From: Actinomycetospora chiangmaiensis DSM 45062
Lineage (GTDB): Bacteria > Actinomycetota > Actinomycetes > Mycobacteriales > Pseudonocardiaceae
Reading direction: 5' to 3'
Length of the DNA stretch: 41,481 bases
Assembly (NCBI RefSeq): GCF_000379625.1
Contig: NZ_KB903224.1
Coordinates: forward strand, 64,668 to 106,148
Positions 7,920-16,218 of the stretch are shown here, in pieces; the first letter of the stretch is position 1; each line of letters begins with the position of its first letter. Made by a program: the position numbers and the translations under genes. Below the pieces are notes generated by a model. That model was not told where the DNA came from. It saw only the letters and a list, made by a program, of their open reading frames with translations, and ran no database searches.

Positions 7920-8852
7920 GTGGACGAGCTCGACTCCTACTCCCGCACCGTCGTCACCGTCGCCGAGACCCTCGGTCCGGCCGTGGCTGCCCTCGCCGTG
8001 GGCGATCCCGAGCGGCCCCGGGGTGCCGGGAGCGCGGTCGTGATCGACGACCCGGCCGGCCCCGGCACGGTGCTGGTCACCAACGCGCACGTCGTCGACC
8101 GCGCCCGGGGCGGCCGGGCCACGTTCGCCGACGGCAGCCACGCCGACGTCCGCGTCCTCGGCACCGACCCGCTCTCCGACCTCGCGGTGCTCGCCGTGCA
8201 CCCCGACGCGGCGACCCCGGCCCCCGTGACCCTCGGCGACGCGAGCGCCCTGCGCGTGGGCCAGCTCGTCGTCGCCGTCGGCAACCCGTTCGGGCTCGCG
8301 GGCAGCGTGACGGCGGGTGTCGTCAGCGGTCTGGGGCGCAGCCTGCCGACGAAGGACGGCCGCGTCGTGGAGGACGTCATCCAGACCGACGCCGCCCTCA
8401 ACCCCGGCAACTCCGGCGGCGCCCTGGCGGACGCGCGCGGGCACGTCGTCGGGATCAACACCGCGGTGGCGGGCGTCGGGCTGGGCCTCGCCGTGCCGTG
8501 GAACTCGACGACCCGGGCCATCGTCGCGAGCCTGCGCCGCGACGGTCGGGTCCGCCGGGGCTACCTGGGCGTCGTCGGCGCCCCGGCCCCGCTGCCGGTC
8601 GACGTGGCCCTGCGCCTCGGCCGGCGCCAGGGCCTGCGGGTGGCCGAGGTGGTGCGCGAGAGCCCCGCCGCGAAGGCCGGTCTCAAGCCCGGCGACCTCA
8701 TCGTCGACGCCGACCGCGAGCCGGTCACCCAGGCTCGCGACCTGCAGCGCCGCCTGTTCGCCGACGCCATCGGCCGGACGCTGCCCGTGACCGTCCTCCG
8801 CGGTGACGCGATGGTCGACGTCCTCGCCGTGCCGGCCGAGCTCACCGGCTGA
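7920..8852 (+). CDS. HtrA-like trypsin-fold serine protease with PDZ domain
   Basis: Serine protease of the S1C (DegP/HtrA) type, 310 residues. The catalytic triad is His57 in VTNAHVVD, Asp87 in LSDLAVLAV and Ser165 in NPGNSGGALAD. A C-terminal PDZ domain runs from about 208 to 305 (GYLGVVG, ESPAAKAGLKPGDLIVDAD). Unlike most HtrA proteins there is no signal peptide or membrane anchor, so it is probably cytoplasmic unless the start is wrong. I chose GTG 7920; the frame is open to TTG 7896 but this adds only eight unremarkable residues. The gene stands alone before the thiamine riboswitch. Confidence 0.87.
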   Translation: MDELDSYSRTVVTVAETLGPAVAALAVGDPERPRGAGSAVVIDDPAGPGTVLVTNAHVVDRARGGRATFADGSHADVRVLGTDPLSDLAVLAVHPDAATPAPVTLGDASALRVGQLVVAVGNPFGLAGSVTAGVVSGLGRSLPTKDGRVVEDVIQTDAALNPGNSGGALADARGHVVGINTAVAGVGLGLAVPWNSTTRAIVASLRRDGRVRRGYLGVVGAPAPLPVDVALRLGRRQGLRVAEVVRESPAAKAGLKPGDLIVDADREPVTQARDLQRRLFADAIGRTLPVTVLRGDAMVDVLAVPAELTG

Positions 8853-8994
8853 CACCCCCGACGAGAGGACCCTCAGCGGGTTCGCGGGACCCGCGCGGGC
8901 CCGACCGGGGACCGGTGATCATGAGCTGTGCCCGATCCCTTGCGACGGGACCGGGCGGATGGCACCGTCGGGCGGCGGAACCACAACTGCACAC

Positions 8995-9091
8995 GCGGGA
9001 GCTCGCACCAGGAGCGGGCTGAGAGGGCGGCTTGACCCGGGGTCAGGCGCCGCCGACCGCCGAACCTGACCGGGTAATGCCGGCGTAGGGA
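8995..9091 (+). promoter_or_regulatory. TPP riboswitch (THI element) upstream of thiD
   Basis: The conserved parts are present in order: GGGAGCTCGC at the 5' stem, GCTGAGAGGGCGG (the CTGAGA box), a variable stem, then GAACCTGACCGGGTAATGCC and the closing GGCGTAGGGAGT. The thiD ATG follows 3 nt later, so the 3' strand of stem P1 contains the only ribosome binding site (TAGGGAG). Thiamine pyrophosphate binding would hide it, which points to translational control. Confidence 0.93.
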
Positions 9092-9094
9092 GTC

Positions 9095-9976
9095 ATGAGC
9101 ACCTCACCACCGCAGCACCCAACCGAAGCCGACCCGACCCGTCGTCGGAACAGCCCGCCGGTCGCGCTCTCGATCGCGGGCACCGACTCCGGCGGCGGCG
9201 CCGGTATGACGGCGGACGTGCGCGCGTTCGCCGCGTGCGGCGTCCACGGCGCCGTGGCGGTCACGGCGGTGACGGTGCAGAACTCGCTCGGGGTGAGCGG
9301 GTTCCACCCGATTCCGCCGGACGTCGTCGCCGACCAGATCCGCACCGTCGCAGGCGACATGGGCGTGGACGCCGCGAAGACCGGGATGCTCGCGACCGCC
9401 GAGATCATCGCGGCGATCGCGGCGGTGTGCGACGAGGTGGGGATCGGCTCGGGCGGCATCCCGTTCGTGGTCGACCCGGTGGCGGCGTCGATGCACGGGT
9501 CGTCGCTGCTGGCCGACGACGCCCTCGACGCCGTGCGCACGCAGCTGCTGCCGCGGGCGACGCTCGTGACCCCCAACCTCGACGAGATCGCGCTGCTCGT
9601 GGACGTGAAGGTGGTCGACGACGCGTCCGCCCGGGAGGCGGCACGGGCGCTGCACGCGCTCGGCGCGCAGGCGGTGCTGGTCAAGGGCGGGCACCTGGAG
9701 GCGGTGTCCGGTCGTCGGCAGGCCGACTGCGTGGACCTGCTGTCGCTGGCGTCCGGTGAGGAGCACGAGTTCCGCTCGCCGCGCCTCGACCGGCCGCACA
9801 CCCACGGCGGGGGCGACTCCCTGGCCTCGTCGATCACGGCCGGGCTCGCGCGCGGGATGTCGCTGGTCGACGCCGTGGCGTTGGGGAAGCGCTACATCAC
9901 CCGGGCCGTCGAGGACTCGTACCCGCTGGGCGCGGGGCACGGTCCGGTGTCGAGTCTGTGGGCGGCGCCCTTGTGA
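9095..9976 (+). CDS. thiD: Hydroxymethylpyrimidine/phosphomethylpyrimidine kinase, copy 1
   Basis: Predicted to phosphorylate HMP and HMP phosphate to HMP-PP, the pyrimidine half of thiamine. 293 residues, ribokinase fold, preceded by a 20-residue tail. The N-terminal substrate loop reads GTDSGGGAGM, and VKGGHL lies near 196. The anion-hole/catalytic motif is HTHGGGDSLASS, with Asp where E. coli ThiD has Cys in GTGC. The segment PVAASMHG replaces the common PVM-S-SG motif, and the second copy shares this oddity. It is directly controlled by the TPP riboswitch. Its stop codon is inside the hairpin at 9973-10012. Confidence 0.85.
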   Translation: MSTSPPQHPTEADPTRRRNSPPVALSIAGTDSGGGAGMTADVRAFAACGVHGAVAVTAVTVQNSLGVSGFHPIPPDVVADQIRTVAGDMGVDAAKTGMLATAEIIAAIAAVCDEVGIGSGGIPFVVDPVAASMHGSSLLADDALDAVRTQLLPRATLVTPNLDEIALLVDVKVVDDASAREAARALHALGAQAVLVKGGHLEAVSGRRQADCVDLLSLASGEEHEFRSPRLDRPHTHGGGDSLASSITAGLARGMSLVDAVALGKRYITRAVEDSYPLGAGHGPVSSLWAAPL

Positions 9977-10012
9977 GCAGAAATGGTCGCTATCACGACC
10001 TTTTCTGCTCAC
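9973..10012. terminator. Palindrome family B, copy 1; encodes both gene ends
   Basis: GTGAGCAGAAATGGTCG pairs with CGACCTTTTCTGCTCAC (one mismatch) around a 6-nt loop. The thiD stop lies in the left arm. The right arm encodes the last residues of the convergent glycosyltransferase, whose stop is in the loop. Likely bidirectional terminator. Confidence 0.75.
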
Positions 10013-11093
10013 GAGGCCGGAGGCCACCGATCACGTCCGCCGCGGCCGCGGCCCCGGACCTCTCCCGGAGCCGCGCGCCGACGGTGGCGGCCGCCCGTCG
10101 ATGCGGGCCGTCGGCGAGGAGCTCGACGAGGGCGGCCCGGATCGCCCCCGCCCCCGCCGTGGGCCGCAGTACCCGGCCCGCTCCGGCGTCGGCGACCGCC
10201 CGCCCGACCAGCGGCTGGTCGAGCTGGGGGTGGAGCGGGAGCACCAGGACCGGGAGGTCGTGGGCGAGCGCGAGCATCGTCGTGCCGTGGCCGCCGTGTC
10301 CGACCACGACGGAGGCGCGGCGCATCACGTCCGCGTGCGGCGCGAACCGGTGCACCTCGACGGCCGCCGGGACGCGGAGCCCGACCGGGTCGACGGCGGG
10401 ACCCGTCGTCAGGAAGCCCCGGACCCCGAGGCCGTCGAGCGCGTCGAGGACGGCCTGCACGGCGGCCTGCTGCCCGGCGAAGTCGATGGTCGAGAGGCTG
10501 ACGAGCACGAGCGGTTCGCCCGGGCACGCGGGCCGCGCCCCCGGCCCGACGACGCCGGTGTACCGGACGTTCGCGGGGGTCGACCGGGCCGGGTCGAGCT
10601 CGCGGTCGGTCGCGGCGAGGACGACGTCGGCCGCGGACCACCCGCGCGCCGGGTTCCGGCCGCGCAGGGCCGCGGCGATCCCGACGGGCCCCCGGGCCCA
10701 GCGCTGCAGGTAGGCGACGAAGGTGTGGGCGAGCACGGCGGTCGGGACGCCGGACCGGACGGCGGCGTGGACCGCGGCCGGGAGCAGCGCGTCGACGAGC
10801 ACGGCGTCGGCCCACCCGGCGTGGTCGGCGACGTCGCGGCCGGGGCCGGGGTCGGTGAACGTCGCGAGGTAGTCGGCGGCGAAGCGGACGGTGCCGCGGG
10901 GGACGAGCGGGGAGAAGGCCCGCGCGTGGCGGTAGGCGTGGAAGTCCGCCCCGGCCGCGGTCGCGACCTCCTCCTGCCGGGGGTGCCCGAGCACCCGGAC
11001 CTCGTCGCCCCGCCCGACGAGCTCCGCCACGATCCCCAGCAGTGGCGGCACGTTCCCGCCGCCGTCCCAGGTGACCGCCAGGACCCGGCTCAC
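9993..11093 (-). CDS. MGT-family glycosyltransferase (GT1 type)
   Basis: Predicted to move a sugar from a nucleotide donor to a small hydrophobic acceptor in the cytoplasm. The 366-residue protein has a GT-B fold. The N-terminal half starts VLAVTWDGGGNVPPLLGI. The C-terminal donor site has VGHGGHGTTMLALAHDLP near 280-297 followed by PLHPQLDQP, the UDP-sugar signature of macrolide-type glycosyltransferases. GTG 11093 overlaps the TetR stop by 4 nt, so both form one unit. Resistance by glycosylating an antibiotic, or tailoring of a glycolipid, are possible roles; nothing here decides. Confidence 0.85.
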   Translation of the reverse strand: MSRVLAVTWDGGGNVPPLLGIVAELVGRGDEVRVLGHPRQEEVATAAGADFHAYRHARAFSPLVPRGTVRFAADYLATFTDPGPGRDVADHAGWADAVLVDALLPAAVHAAVRSGVPTAVLAHTFVAYLQRWARGPVGIAAALRGRNPARGWSAADVVLAATDRELDPARSTPANVRYTGVVGPGARPACPGEPLVLVSLSTIDFAGQQAAVQAVLDALDGLGVRGFLTTGPAVDPVGLRVPAAVEVHRFAPHADVMRRASVVVGHGGHGTTMLALAHDLPVLVLPLHPQLDQPLVGRAVADAGAGRVLRPTAGAGAIRAALVELLADGPHRRAAATVGARLRERSGAAAAADVIGGLRPREQKRS

Positions 11094-11662
11094 GGCAGCA
11101 CTCCCCGGACGAGGGCGAGCATGCGCGCCCCGGTGGTCGCGGGGTCGTGCCCCATCTCGCGGCGCAGCACCTTCCAGACGTGGACGTCGGTGCTGACGAC
11201 GAGCAGGTCGAGGCGGGTCCCGTCGTCGTCGGACAGCGCCGGCGCGAACACCTCGGCCACCCATTCGCGGTGCAGGACGCGGCCCCGTCCGACGACGTCC
11301 GCGACCACCGGATCGGTGTGTTCCCGGCTGATCATGTGCAGGCTCCAGTCGCCGTGGTGTTCGTAGAAGTCGACGAGGGCGGTCACGGCGCCCTCGACGT
11401 CGCCGGGTGTGGCCGCCCGTTCGGCGCGGGCGGCGTCGAGGCGGTGGTCGCGCGCCGCGAGGAACAGCGCATCCTTCGTGCCGAAGTGCCGGAGCACGGT
11501 CTGCACGCTGACCTCGGCGCGCCGGGCGACGTCGGCCAGCACGATCTCGAGCGATCGCCGCTCCTCGGCCAGGTCCCCGACCGCGTCGAGGATGCGGCGC
11601 CGGGTGCGCGCGGTGGCGTCGGCGCGCGCGCCCTGCCGGTAGGTCCTCACCACGGAGCCCAT
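11090..11662 (-). CDS. TetR/AcrR-family regulator of the glycosyltransferase
   Basis: 190 residues. The N-terminal helix-turn-helix is IVLADVARRAEVSVQTVLRH, followed by the usual FGTKDALF. The ligand domain (about 75-190) is unassigned. It overlaps the glycosyltransferase gene by 4 nt and very likely controls that operon itself. The 79-bp gap to the divergent thiD2 is AT-richer than its surroundings and contains a direct repeat CATGT-caac-CATGT that could be part of an operator. TetR proteins usually repress and are released by a small ligand, perhaps the glycosyltransferase substrate. Confidence 0.88.
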   Translation of the reverse strand: MGSVVRTYRQGARADATARTRRRILDAVGDLAEERRSLEIVLADVARRAEVSVQTVLRHFGTKDALFLAARDHRLDAARAERAATPGDVEGAVTALVDFYEHHGDWSLHMISREHTDPVVADVVGRGRVLHREWVAEVFAPALSDDDGTRLDLLVVSTDVHVWKVLRREMGHDPATTGARMLALVRGVLP

Positions 11663-11741
11663 TGGCGGCCATCTTGCATTTCATGTCAACCATGTACACG
11701 CGAATATGCCCCCGTGCAGCGCGTAGGCCACACTGCGTCCC
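11663..11741. promoter_or_regulatory. Divergent promoter region, TetR operon and second thiD
   Basis: A notably AT-rich patch (about 11680-11715) has CATGT twice, 4 nt apart. CACACT at 11729-11734 is a weak -10 candidate 7 nt before the thiD2 ATG. No TPP riboswitch is present here, in contrast to the first thiD. Confidence 0.35.
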
Positions 11742-12581
11742 ATGGCCGAGACCCCACCCCGCGTGCTGACGATCGGCGGCTCCGACTCCGGCGGCGCCGC
11801 CGGGATCGAGGCCGACCTGCGGGCGATGACCGCGTGCGGGGTGCACGGCTGCGTGGCGATGACGGCCGTGACCGTGCAGAACTCGCTCGGGGTGAGCGGC
11901 GTGCACCTCGTCCCGCCGGAGACGGTCGCGGCGCAGGTCCGGGCGGTCGTCACGGACATCGGCGTCGGGGCCGCCAAGACCGGGATGCTCGCGACGGCGG
12001 ACATCATCACGGCGATCGCCGGCGTGATCGACGAGGTGGGGATCGGCCGGGAGACCACCCCGTTCGTCCTCGACCCGGTCGCCGCCTCGATGTACGGCGA
12101 GCCGCTCCTCGCCGACGACGCGATGGAGGCCATCCGCACGCTGCTCTTCCCGCGCGCGGCGCTGGCCACCCCGAACCTCGACGAGATCCGCCTGCTCGCG
12201 GGCGTCACCGTCACCGACCGGGACACTGCCCGGAAGGCTGCCGACGCCCTGCACGACCTGGGCGCCCGCTGGGCCCTCGTCAAGGGCGGGCACCTGCACG
12301 GGTCACCGGACGTTGTCGACCTGCTCTCCGACGGCACCGACACCTGGGAGTTCACCGGGCCGCGCATCGACACCCCGGACGTCCACGGCGCCGGGGACGC
12401 CCTGGCCAGCGCGATCTGCGCCGGGCTCGCCCGTGGCCTGGCGATGCCCGACGCCGTCGCCTACGCCGAGCGCTACATCCGCCGCGCCGTCGCGGCGTCC
12501 TACCCGCTGGGCGCCGGGACCGGCCCGGTCTCCCCGCTGTGGGCGATCGCGGCGTGGGACTCCGTCCCAGGTGAGCACTAA
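11742..12581 (+). CDS. thiD: Hydroxymethylpyrimidine/phosphomethylpyrimidine kinase, copy 2
   Basis: 279-residue paralogue of the kinase at 9095. The two share TVQNSLGVSG, AAKTGMLAT, DPVAASM, VTPNLDEI-like and VKGGHL segments and end alike (YPLGAG-GPVS-LWA). The substrate loop is GSDSGGAAGIEAD and the catalytic motif DVHGAGDALASAI, again with Asp in place of the E. coli Cys. There is no riboswitch, so it would stay on when thiamine is plentiful, or it may have a different substrate. Its stop codon lies in the palindrome at 12567-12614. The assignment to HMP kinase rests on family membership only. Confidence 0.8.
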   Translation: MAETPPRVLTIGGSDSGGAAGIEADLRAMTACGVHGCVAMTAVTVQNSLGVSGVHLVPPETVAAQVRAVVTDIGVGAAKTGMLATADIITAIAGVIDEVGIGRETTPFVLDPVAASMYGEPLLADDAMEAIRTLLFPRAALATPNLDEIRLLAGVTVTDRDTARKAADALHDLGARWALVKGGHLHGSPDVVDLLSDGTDTWEFTGPRIDTPDVHGAGDALASAICAGLARGLAMPDAVAYAERYIRRAVAASYPLGAGTGPVSPLWAIAAWDSVPGEH

Positions 12582-12614
12582 CTGGCGCTATAGGCCCACT
12601 GAGTGCTCACCTGG
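12567..12614. terminator. Palindrome family B, copy 2; contains both stop codons
   Basis: CCAGGTGAGCACT on the left is exactly complementary to AGTGCTCACCTGG on the right; the middle pairs imperfectly around CTATAG. The thiD2 stop (12579-12581) is in the left arm and the convergent dehydrogenase stop (12607-12609) is in the right. It shares GTGAGCACTA, CTATAG and AGTGCTCAC with 29611-29650. Confidence 0.8.
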
Positions 12615-13575
12615 CGGAGCCACCTGCGATCACCCGCGGCACCGGCCGCCCGGCCGCCCACTCCTCGATGTCCTCCAGGGCGTCGGCGTACATCGCGGCG
12701 TACGTCGCGGCGGTGACGTAGCCGAGGTGCGGGGTGAGCACCGTGCGCGGGGCGGAGCGCCACGGCGAGTCGACCGGCAGCGGCTCGACACCGAACACGT
12801 CGAGGCCCGCACCGCCGATCCGGCCCTCCTGCAGCGCCGCCAGCAGCGCGTCCTCGTCGACGATCGGGCCGCGTGAGGTGTTCACGAGCACCGCGTTCTC
12901 CGTCATGAGGTCGAGCTCGGCGCGCCCGATCAGGCCGCGGCTGCCCGCCGAGAGCTTCATGTGGATCGTGACCACGTCCGCCGTCGCGAAGAGCTCCTCC
13001 TTCGACACCGGGGTGACGCCGACCGACCGCGCGTCGTCGGGGTCGAGGTGGCGGCTCCAGGCGACGACGTCCATCCCGAACGCCTGCCCGACCGCCGCGA
13101 CCGGCTTCCCGATCCCGCCGAGCCCGACGACGCCGAGCCGGCGCCCCTTGAGGTCGCGCCCGAGGGTCTGCTGCCAGTGGCCGTCGCGGACCCGCCGTTC
13201 CTCCTCGGGGAGGTGGCGGACGACGGCGAGGATGAGCGCCCAGGTCATCTCGACGGTCGGGGCGTTGTCGGACACCCCGCCGGTGCCGGCGACCGTGACG
13301 CCGCGCGCGGCGGCGGCGTCCATGTCGATCGCGGCGTTCGCGGGGCCCGTCGTCACGAGGAGCCGGAGGTTCGGCAGGCGGTCGAGGACGTCGGCCGGGA
13401 AGGCCGTGCGCTCGCGCATGGCGACGAGGACGTCGAAGGGCTCCAGCGCGGCGACGACGTCGTCCGGCCCGCCGAGGTGGTGGTCGAACGCGGTGATCTC
13501 CGCGCCCTCCAGCCGCTCCCACTGGGCCATCGACCGGGCGGACCGCTGGTAGTCGTCGAGCAGCGCGACCTTCAT
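12607..13575 (-). CDS. D-2-hydroxyacid dehydrogenase
   Basis: NAD(P)-dependent 2-hydroxyacid/2-ketoacid oxidoreductase, 322 residues. The Rossmann motif is GVVGLGGIGKPVA near 147. The catalytic triad is Arg in VNTSRGPIVDED, Glu in GLDVFGVEPL and His in LTPHLGYV. Substrate specificity cannot be read from the sequence; candidates include glyoxylate, hydroxypyruvate and 3-phosphoglycerate-like acids. It lacks the ACT domain of long SerA enzymes. ATG 13575 (MKVALLDDY) is chosen because it matches the family start. Divergent from the membrane protein gene. Confidence 0.88.
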   Translation of the reverse strand: MKVALLDDYQRSARSMAQWERLEGAEITAFDHHLGGPDDVVAALEPFDVLVAMRERTAFPADVLDRLPNLRLLVTTGPANAAIDMDAAAARGVTVAGTGGVSDNAPTVEMTWALILAVVRHLPEEERRVRDGHWQQTLGRDLKGRRLGVVGLGGIGKPVAAVGQAFGMDVVAWSRHLDPDDARSVGVTPVSKEELFATADVVTIHMKLSAGSRGLIGRAELDLMTENAVLVNTSRGPIVDEDALLAALQEGRIGGAGLDVFGVEPLPVDSPWRSAPRTVLTPHLGYVTAATYAAMYADALEDIEEWAAGRPVPRVIAGGSAR

Positions 13576-13615
13576 GGTCGCGTATGCCCCCGTCGGGGAG
13601 GGCACACACCGGGAC

Positions 13616-14296
13616 GTGAGCCTGTTCCCGCCGCCCCGCCGGTCCCTGCTGTTCTACGCCGAACGGCCCCGACGACGGATGCTGCAGGTCCTCGCGGACA
13701 TCGCGGTCCTCGTCTGGGCCGCGCTCGTGGTGTCGGCCGCGCTCGCCCTGCACGACCTGGTGCTCACGCTGCAGGCGCCGGGCCGCGGGCTGACCGACGC
13801 GGGCGAGCGGGTCAGTGGGGTGTTCAGCGGGGCGGCCGAGGCCGCGGGCGGGGTCCCGTTCGTGGGCGACCGGCTGGCGGGCGCGTTCTCCCCGGGCACC
13901 GACGCGGGGACCTCGCTCGCCGACGCGGGCCGCGCCCAGGTCGAGGCGGTGGCGGCGATCGCCACGGGGCTGGCGTGGCTCGTCGTCGTGGTGGCGGCCC
14001 TGCCCGTGGTGACGACGTGGTTCTGGTTGCGACTGCGGTGGATCCTCCGGGCCCGGCACGCGGTGGCCGCGCGGGCCCTCGACGTCGACCTGCTGGCGCT
14101 GCGGGCGCTGACACGGGGCTCACCGGGCCGGATCCGGCGGGCCGCCGGGCCGTCCGGGGACGCGGCGGGCGCCTGGCGGCGTGGTGAGCTGCCGGTGCTG
14201 ATCCGACTGGCCGACGTCGAACTGGCGCGGATGGGGCTGCGCGGAGCCACGTCGGTGACCTCGGGACCGCCCCCGGATCACGGACGAGACCAGTGA
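13616..14296 (+). CDS. Two-pass membrane protein, unknown function
   Basis: 226 residues. Two hydrophobic segments are visible: ADIAVLVWAALVVSAALALH near residues 28-48 and ATGLAWLVVVVAALPVVTTW near 120-140. The loop between them (about 75 residues) is Gly/Ala-rich, and a basic cytoplasmic tail follows. I do not recognise a named domain. GTG 13616 is preferred over the longer frame, which would overlap the divergent dehydrogenase start. The P450 gene follows after 91 bp with its own promoter-like sequence. Confidence 0.7.
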   Translation: MSLFPPPRRSLLFYAERPRRRMLQVLADIAVLVWAALVVSAALALHDLVLTLQAPGRGLTDAGERVSGVFSGAAEAAGGVPFVGDRLAGAFSPGTDAGTSLADAGRAQVEAVAAIATGLAWLVVVVAALPVVTTWFWLRLRWILRARHAVAARALDVDLLALRALTRGSPGRIRRAAGPSGDAAGAWRRGELPVLIRLADVELARMGLRGATSVTSGPPPDHGRDQ

Positions 14297-14333
14297 CACG
14301 CCACCCTCACCCGACCGACACGCCGGAACGTCC

Positions 14334-14387
14334 TACCCTGCACCCCGACGTCCAGGTCGGACCGGTCCGTACGGGAAGGTAGGGGGC
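14334..14387 (+). promoter_or_regulatory. Promoter and leader of the P450 gene
   Basis: TACCCT at 14334-14339 is a -10 candidate that would give a leader of about 40 nt. The leader ends in GGGAAGGTAGGGGG, a strong purine-rich ribosome binding site ahead of GTG 14388. This contrasts with the leaderless arrangement of many neighbours. Confidence 0.4.
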
Positions 14388-15707
14388 GTGGTGACCGTGA
14401 ACAGGACGGGGACCGTGCTCGCGCGCGGCCTGGACGCGGTGCGCTCGCGGGCCACCGGGTTCGTCGCCCGGCACTACCTCGCCTGGCGCTCCCGCCGCGG
14501 TCTCGACCCGATGTCGCTGATCCCGGACTACGCGTTGATGCCGCTGCGCCGCGAGGGGCTGGACCCGGTGTCCGACCTCCGCGAGGCTCGCGAGGACCAC
14601 CCGGTGCGCGACTTCCCGCTGCCCTTCGGGGTGAAGGCGTGGCTGGTCACGGGGCACGAGGAGGCCCGCGAGGTCCTCGGCCGCACGCACGGGCTGTCGA
14701 CCGACTTCGGGAACCTCGTCGGCCGGGCCGGCATCGGCAGCGGCCAGAACCCCGGCGGCCTCGGCTTCACCGACCCGCCCGACCACACGCGCCTGCGTCG
14801 GCTGCTCACCCCGGAGTTCACCGGACGACGGCTCTCCCGGCTCGGCCCGCGGATCACCGAGATCGTCGACGGCCGGCTCGACGCGATGGCGGACCTGGCG
14901 GCGCGCGGCGAGGAGGTGGACCTGGTCCGCGACTTCGCGACGCCCATCCCCTCGCTCACGATCTGCGAGCTCCTGGGCATCCCCTATGACGAGCGCGACG
15001 AGTTCCAGGCGCTCTCGACCGCCCGGTTCGACCTGCTCGCGGGCGCCACCGCCGCGTTCGACAAGATCTCCGAGTCGCTGGTCTACCTCCGTGGGGTGGT
15101 CGAGCGGCAGCGCGCCGAGCCCGGCGACGGCCTGCTCGGGATGCTCATCCGCGAGCACGGCGACGAGCTCGGCACCGACGAGCTGGCCGAGCTCGCCGAC
15201 GGTCTGCTGACCGGCGGGCTGGAGACCTCCGCGTCCATGCTCGCGCTCGGCGGCGTCATCCTGCTGCGCGACCCGGCGGTCGCCGCGATGGTCCGCGACG
15301 AGCCCGACTCCGTCCACGGGTTCGTCGAGGAGCTGCTGCGCTACCTCACGGTCGTGCAGATCGCGTTCCCCCGGTTCGCGACCGAGCCCATGACGATCGG
15401 CGGCGTCGACATCGCCGAGGGCGACGGCATCCTCGTCTCCCTCTCGGCCGCCGACCGCGACCCGCGCCTCACGGCGGACCCCGAGGTCTTCGACCCCCGC
15501 CGCCCACCGACGCCGCACCTCGCGTTCGGGCACGGCATCCACCGCTGCATCGGCGCCGAGCTCGCCCGCATGGAGCTGCGCACCGCCTACCCGGCCCTGC
15601 TCCGCCGCTTCCCCGCCCTCACGATGGCCACCGACGAGCGGACCCTGCCGCTGCGCGGGACGTCGATCGTCTACGGGGTGGATGCGCTGCCGGTGTCGCT
15701 GCACTAG
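14388..15707 (+). CDS. Cytochrome P450
   Basis: Haem-thiolate monooxygenase, 439 residues, soluble bacterial class. Motifs in order: FTDPPDHTRLRRLL (C helix, near 125), LLTGGLETSASML (I helix, near 275, with the acid-alcohol pair replaced by E-T), EELLRY (ExxR, K helix), and the haem loop LAFGHGIHRCIGAELA with Cys387 as ligand. A 50-residue basic N-terminal extension precedes the usual start of the fold. No ferredoxin or reductase is adjacent, so electron partners must come from elsewhere. The substrate is unknown; the SRPBCC and hydrolase genes follow on the same strand. Confidence 0.94.
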   Translation: MVTVNRTGTVLARGLDAVRSRATGFVARHYLAWRSRRGLDPMSLIPDYALMPLRREGLDPVSDLREAREDHPVRDFPLPFGVKAWLVTGHEEAREVLGRTHGLSTDFGNLVGRAGIGSGQNPGGLGFTDPPDHTRLRRLLTPEFTGRRLSRLGPRITEIVDGRLDAMADLAARGEEVDLVRDFATPIPSLTICELLGIPYDERDEFQALSTARFDLLAGATAAFDKISESLVYLRGVVERQRAEPGDGLLGMLIREHGDELGTDELAELADGLLTGGLETSASMLALGGVILLRDPAVAAMVRDEPDSVHGFVEELLRYLTVVQIAFPRFATEPMTIGGVDIAEGDGILVSLSAADRDPRLTADPEVFDPRRPPTPHLAFGHGIHRCIGAELARMELRTAYPALLRRFPALTMATDERTLPLRGTSIVYGVDALPVSLH

Positions 15708-15710
15708 CCC

Positions 15711-15760
15711 GTGGCAGCGAAGCGTCGTTGCCGGCATCCAGCGGCAGGAAAGCCACATCC
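15711..15760. repeat. Family A palindrome, degenerate copy (left flank)
   Basis: GTGGCAGCGAAGC and ATCCAGCGGCAGGAAAGCCA recur in inverted orientation at 17598-17665. The core GCGTCGTTGC is shared with the better copies at 7796 and 16987. It follows the P450 stop by 3 bases. Confidence 0.7.
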
Positions 15761-15764
15761 TCAC

Positions 15765-15770
15765 TAGGCT
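15765..15770 (+). promoter_or_regulatory. -10 box of the SRPBCC gene; leaderless
   Basis: TAGGCT followed by exactly 8 nt and then GTG 15779, the same hexamer and spacing as at def (7184-7198). Confidence 0.5.
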
Positions 15771-15778
15771 GCGCGCCC

Positions 15779-16216
15779 GTGAGCACCCGCCAGGTCAGCC
15801 GCGACATCGTCATCGACGCCCCGCCGTCGGCGGTCTTCGACCTCCTCGCCGACCCCCGCCGGCACGGCGAGTTCGACGGCTCCGGCACCGTGCGCTCCGC
15901 GATCAAGGGCCCGGACCGGCTCTCCCTCGGGTCGACATTCGGCATGAGCATGAAGCTCGGGGTGCCCTACACGATCAGCAACACGGTCGTGGAGTTCGAG
16001 CAGGACCGCCGCATCGCCTGGCGCCACGTCGGCCACCACCGCTGGCGCTACGAGCTGACGCCCGTCGACGGCGGCACGAAGGTGACCGAGACCTTCGACT
16101 GGTCGGAGTCGCGGGCCCCGGTGGTGCTGGAGCTGCTGCGCTACCCGGCCGCGAACACCCGCGCCATCGAGAAGACCCTCCCCCGCCTCAAGGCCTCCCT
16201 GGAAGGGCGTTCCTGA
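15779..16216 (+). CDS. SRPBCC-fold (START-like) protein
   Basis: 145-residue ligand-binding fold of the polyketide cyclase/dehydrase type. It opens with the typical strand IDAPPSAVFDLLADP and continues with WRHVGHHRWRYELTPVDGGT and VTETFDWSES before the long C-terminal helix. Such proteins bind or cyclise hydrophobic ligands; no catalytic residues can be named here. GTG 15779 is set by the -10 box. The next gene starts 2 nt after its stop, so the hydrolase is cotranscribed. Confidence 0.82.
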   Translation: MSTRQVSRDIVIDAPPSAVFDLLADPRRHGEFDGSGTVRSAIKGPDRLSLGSTFGMSMKLGVPYTISNTVVEFEQDRRIAWRHVGHHRWRYELTPVDGGTKVTETFDWSESRAPVVLELLRYPAANTRAIEKTLPRLKASLEGRS

Positions 16217-16218
16217 CG

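Noticed and set aside
9993..12581. The thiD-TetR-glycosyltransferase-thiD block as a composite mobile unit
   Set aside because: The duplicated thiD genes point the same way, so it could arise by tandem duplication and insertion, but I see no transposase or terminal repeats to support mobility.
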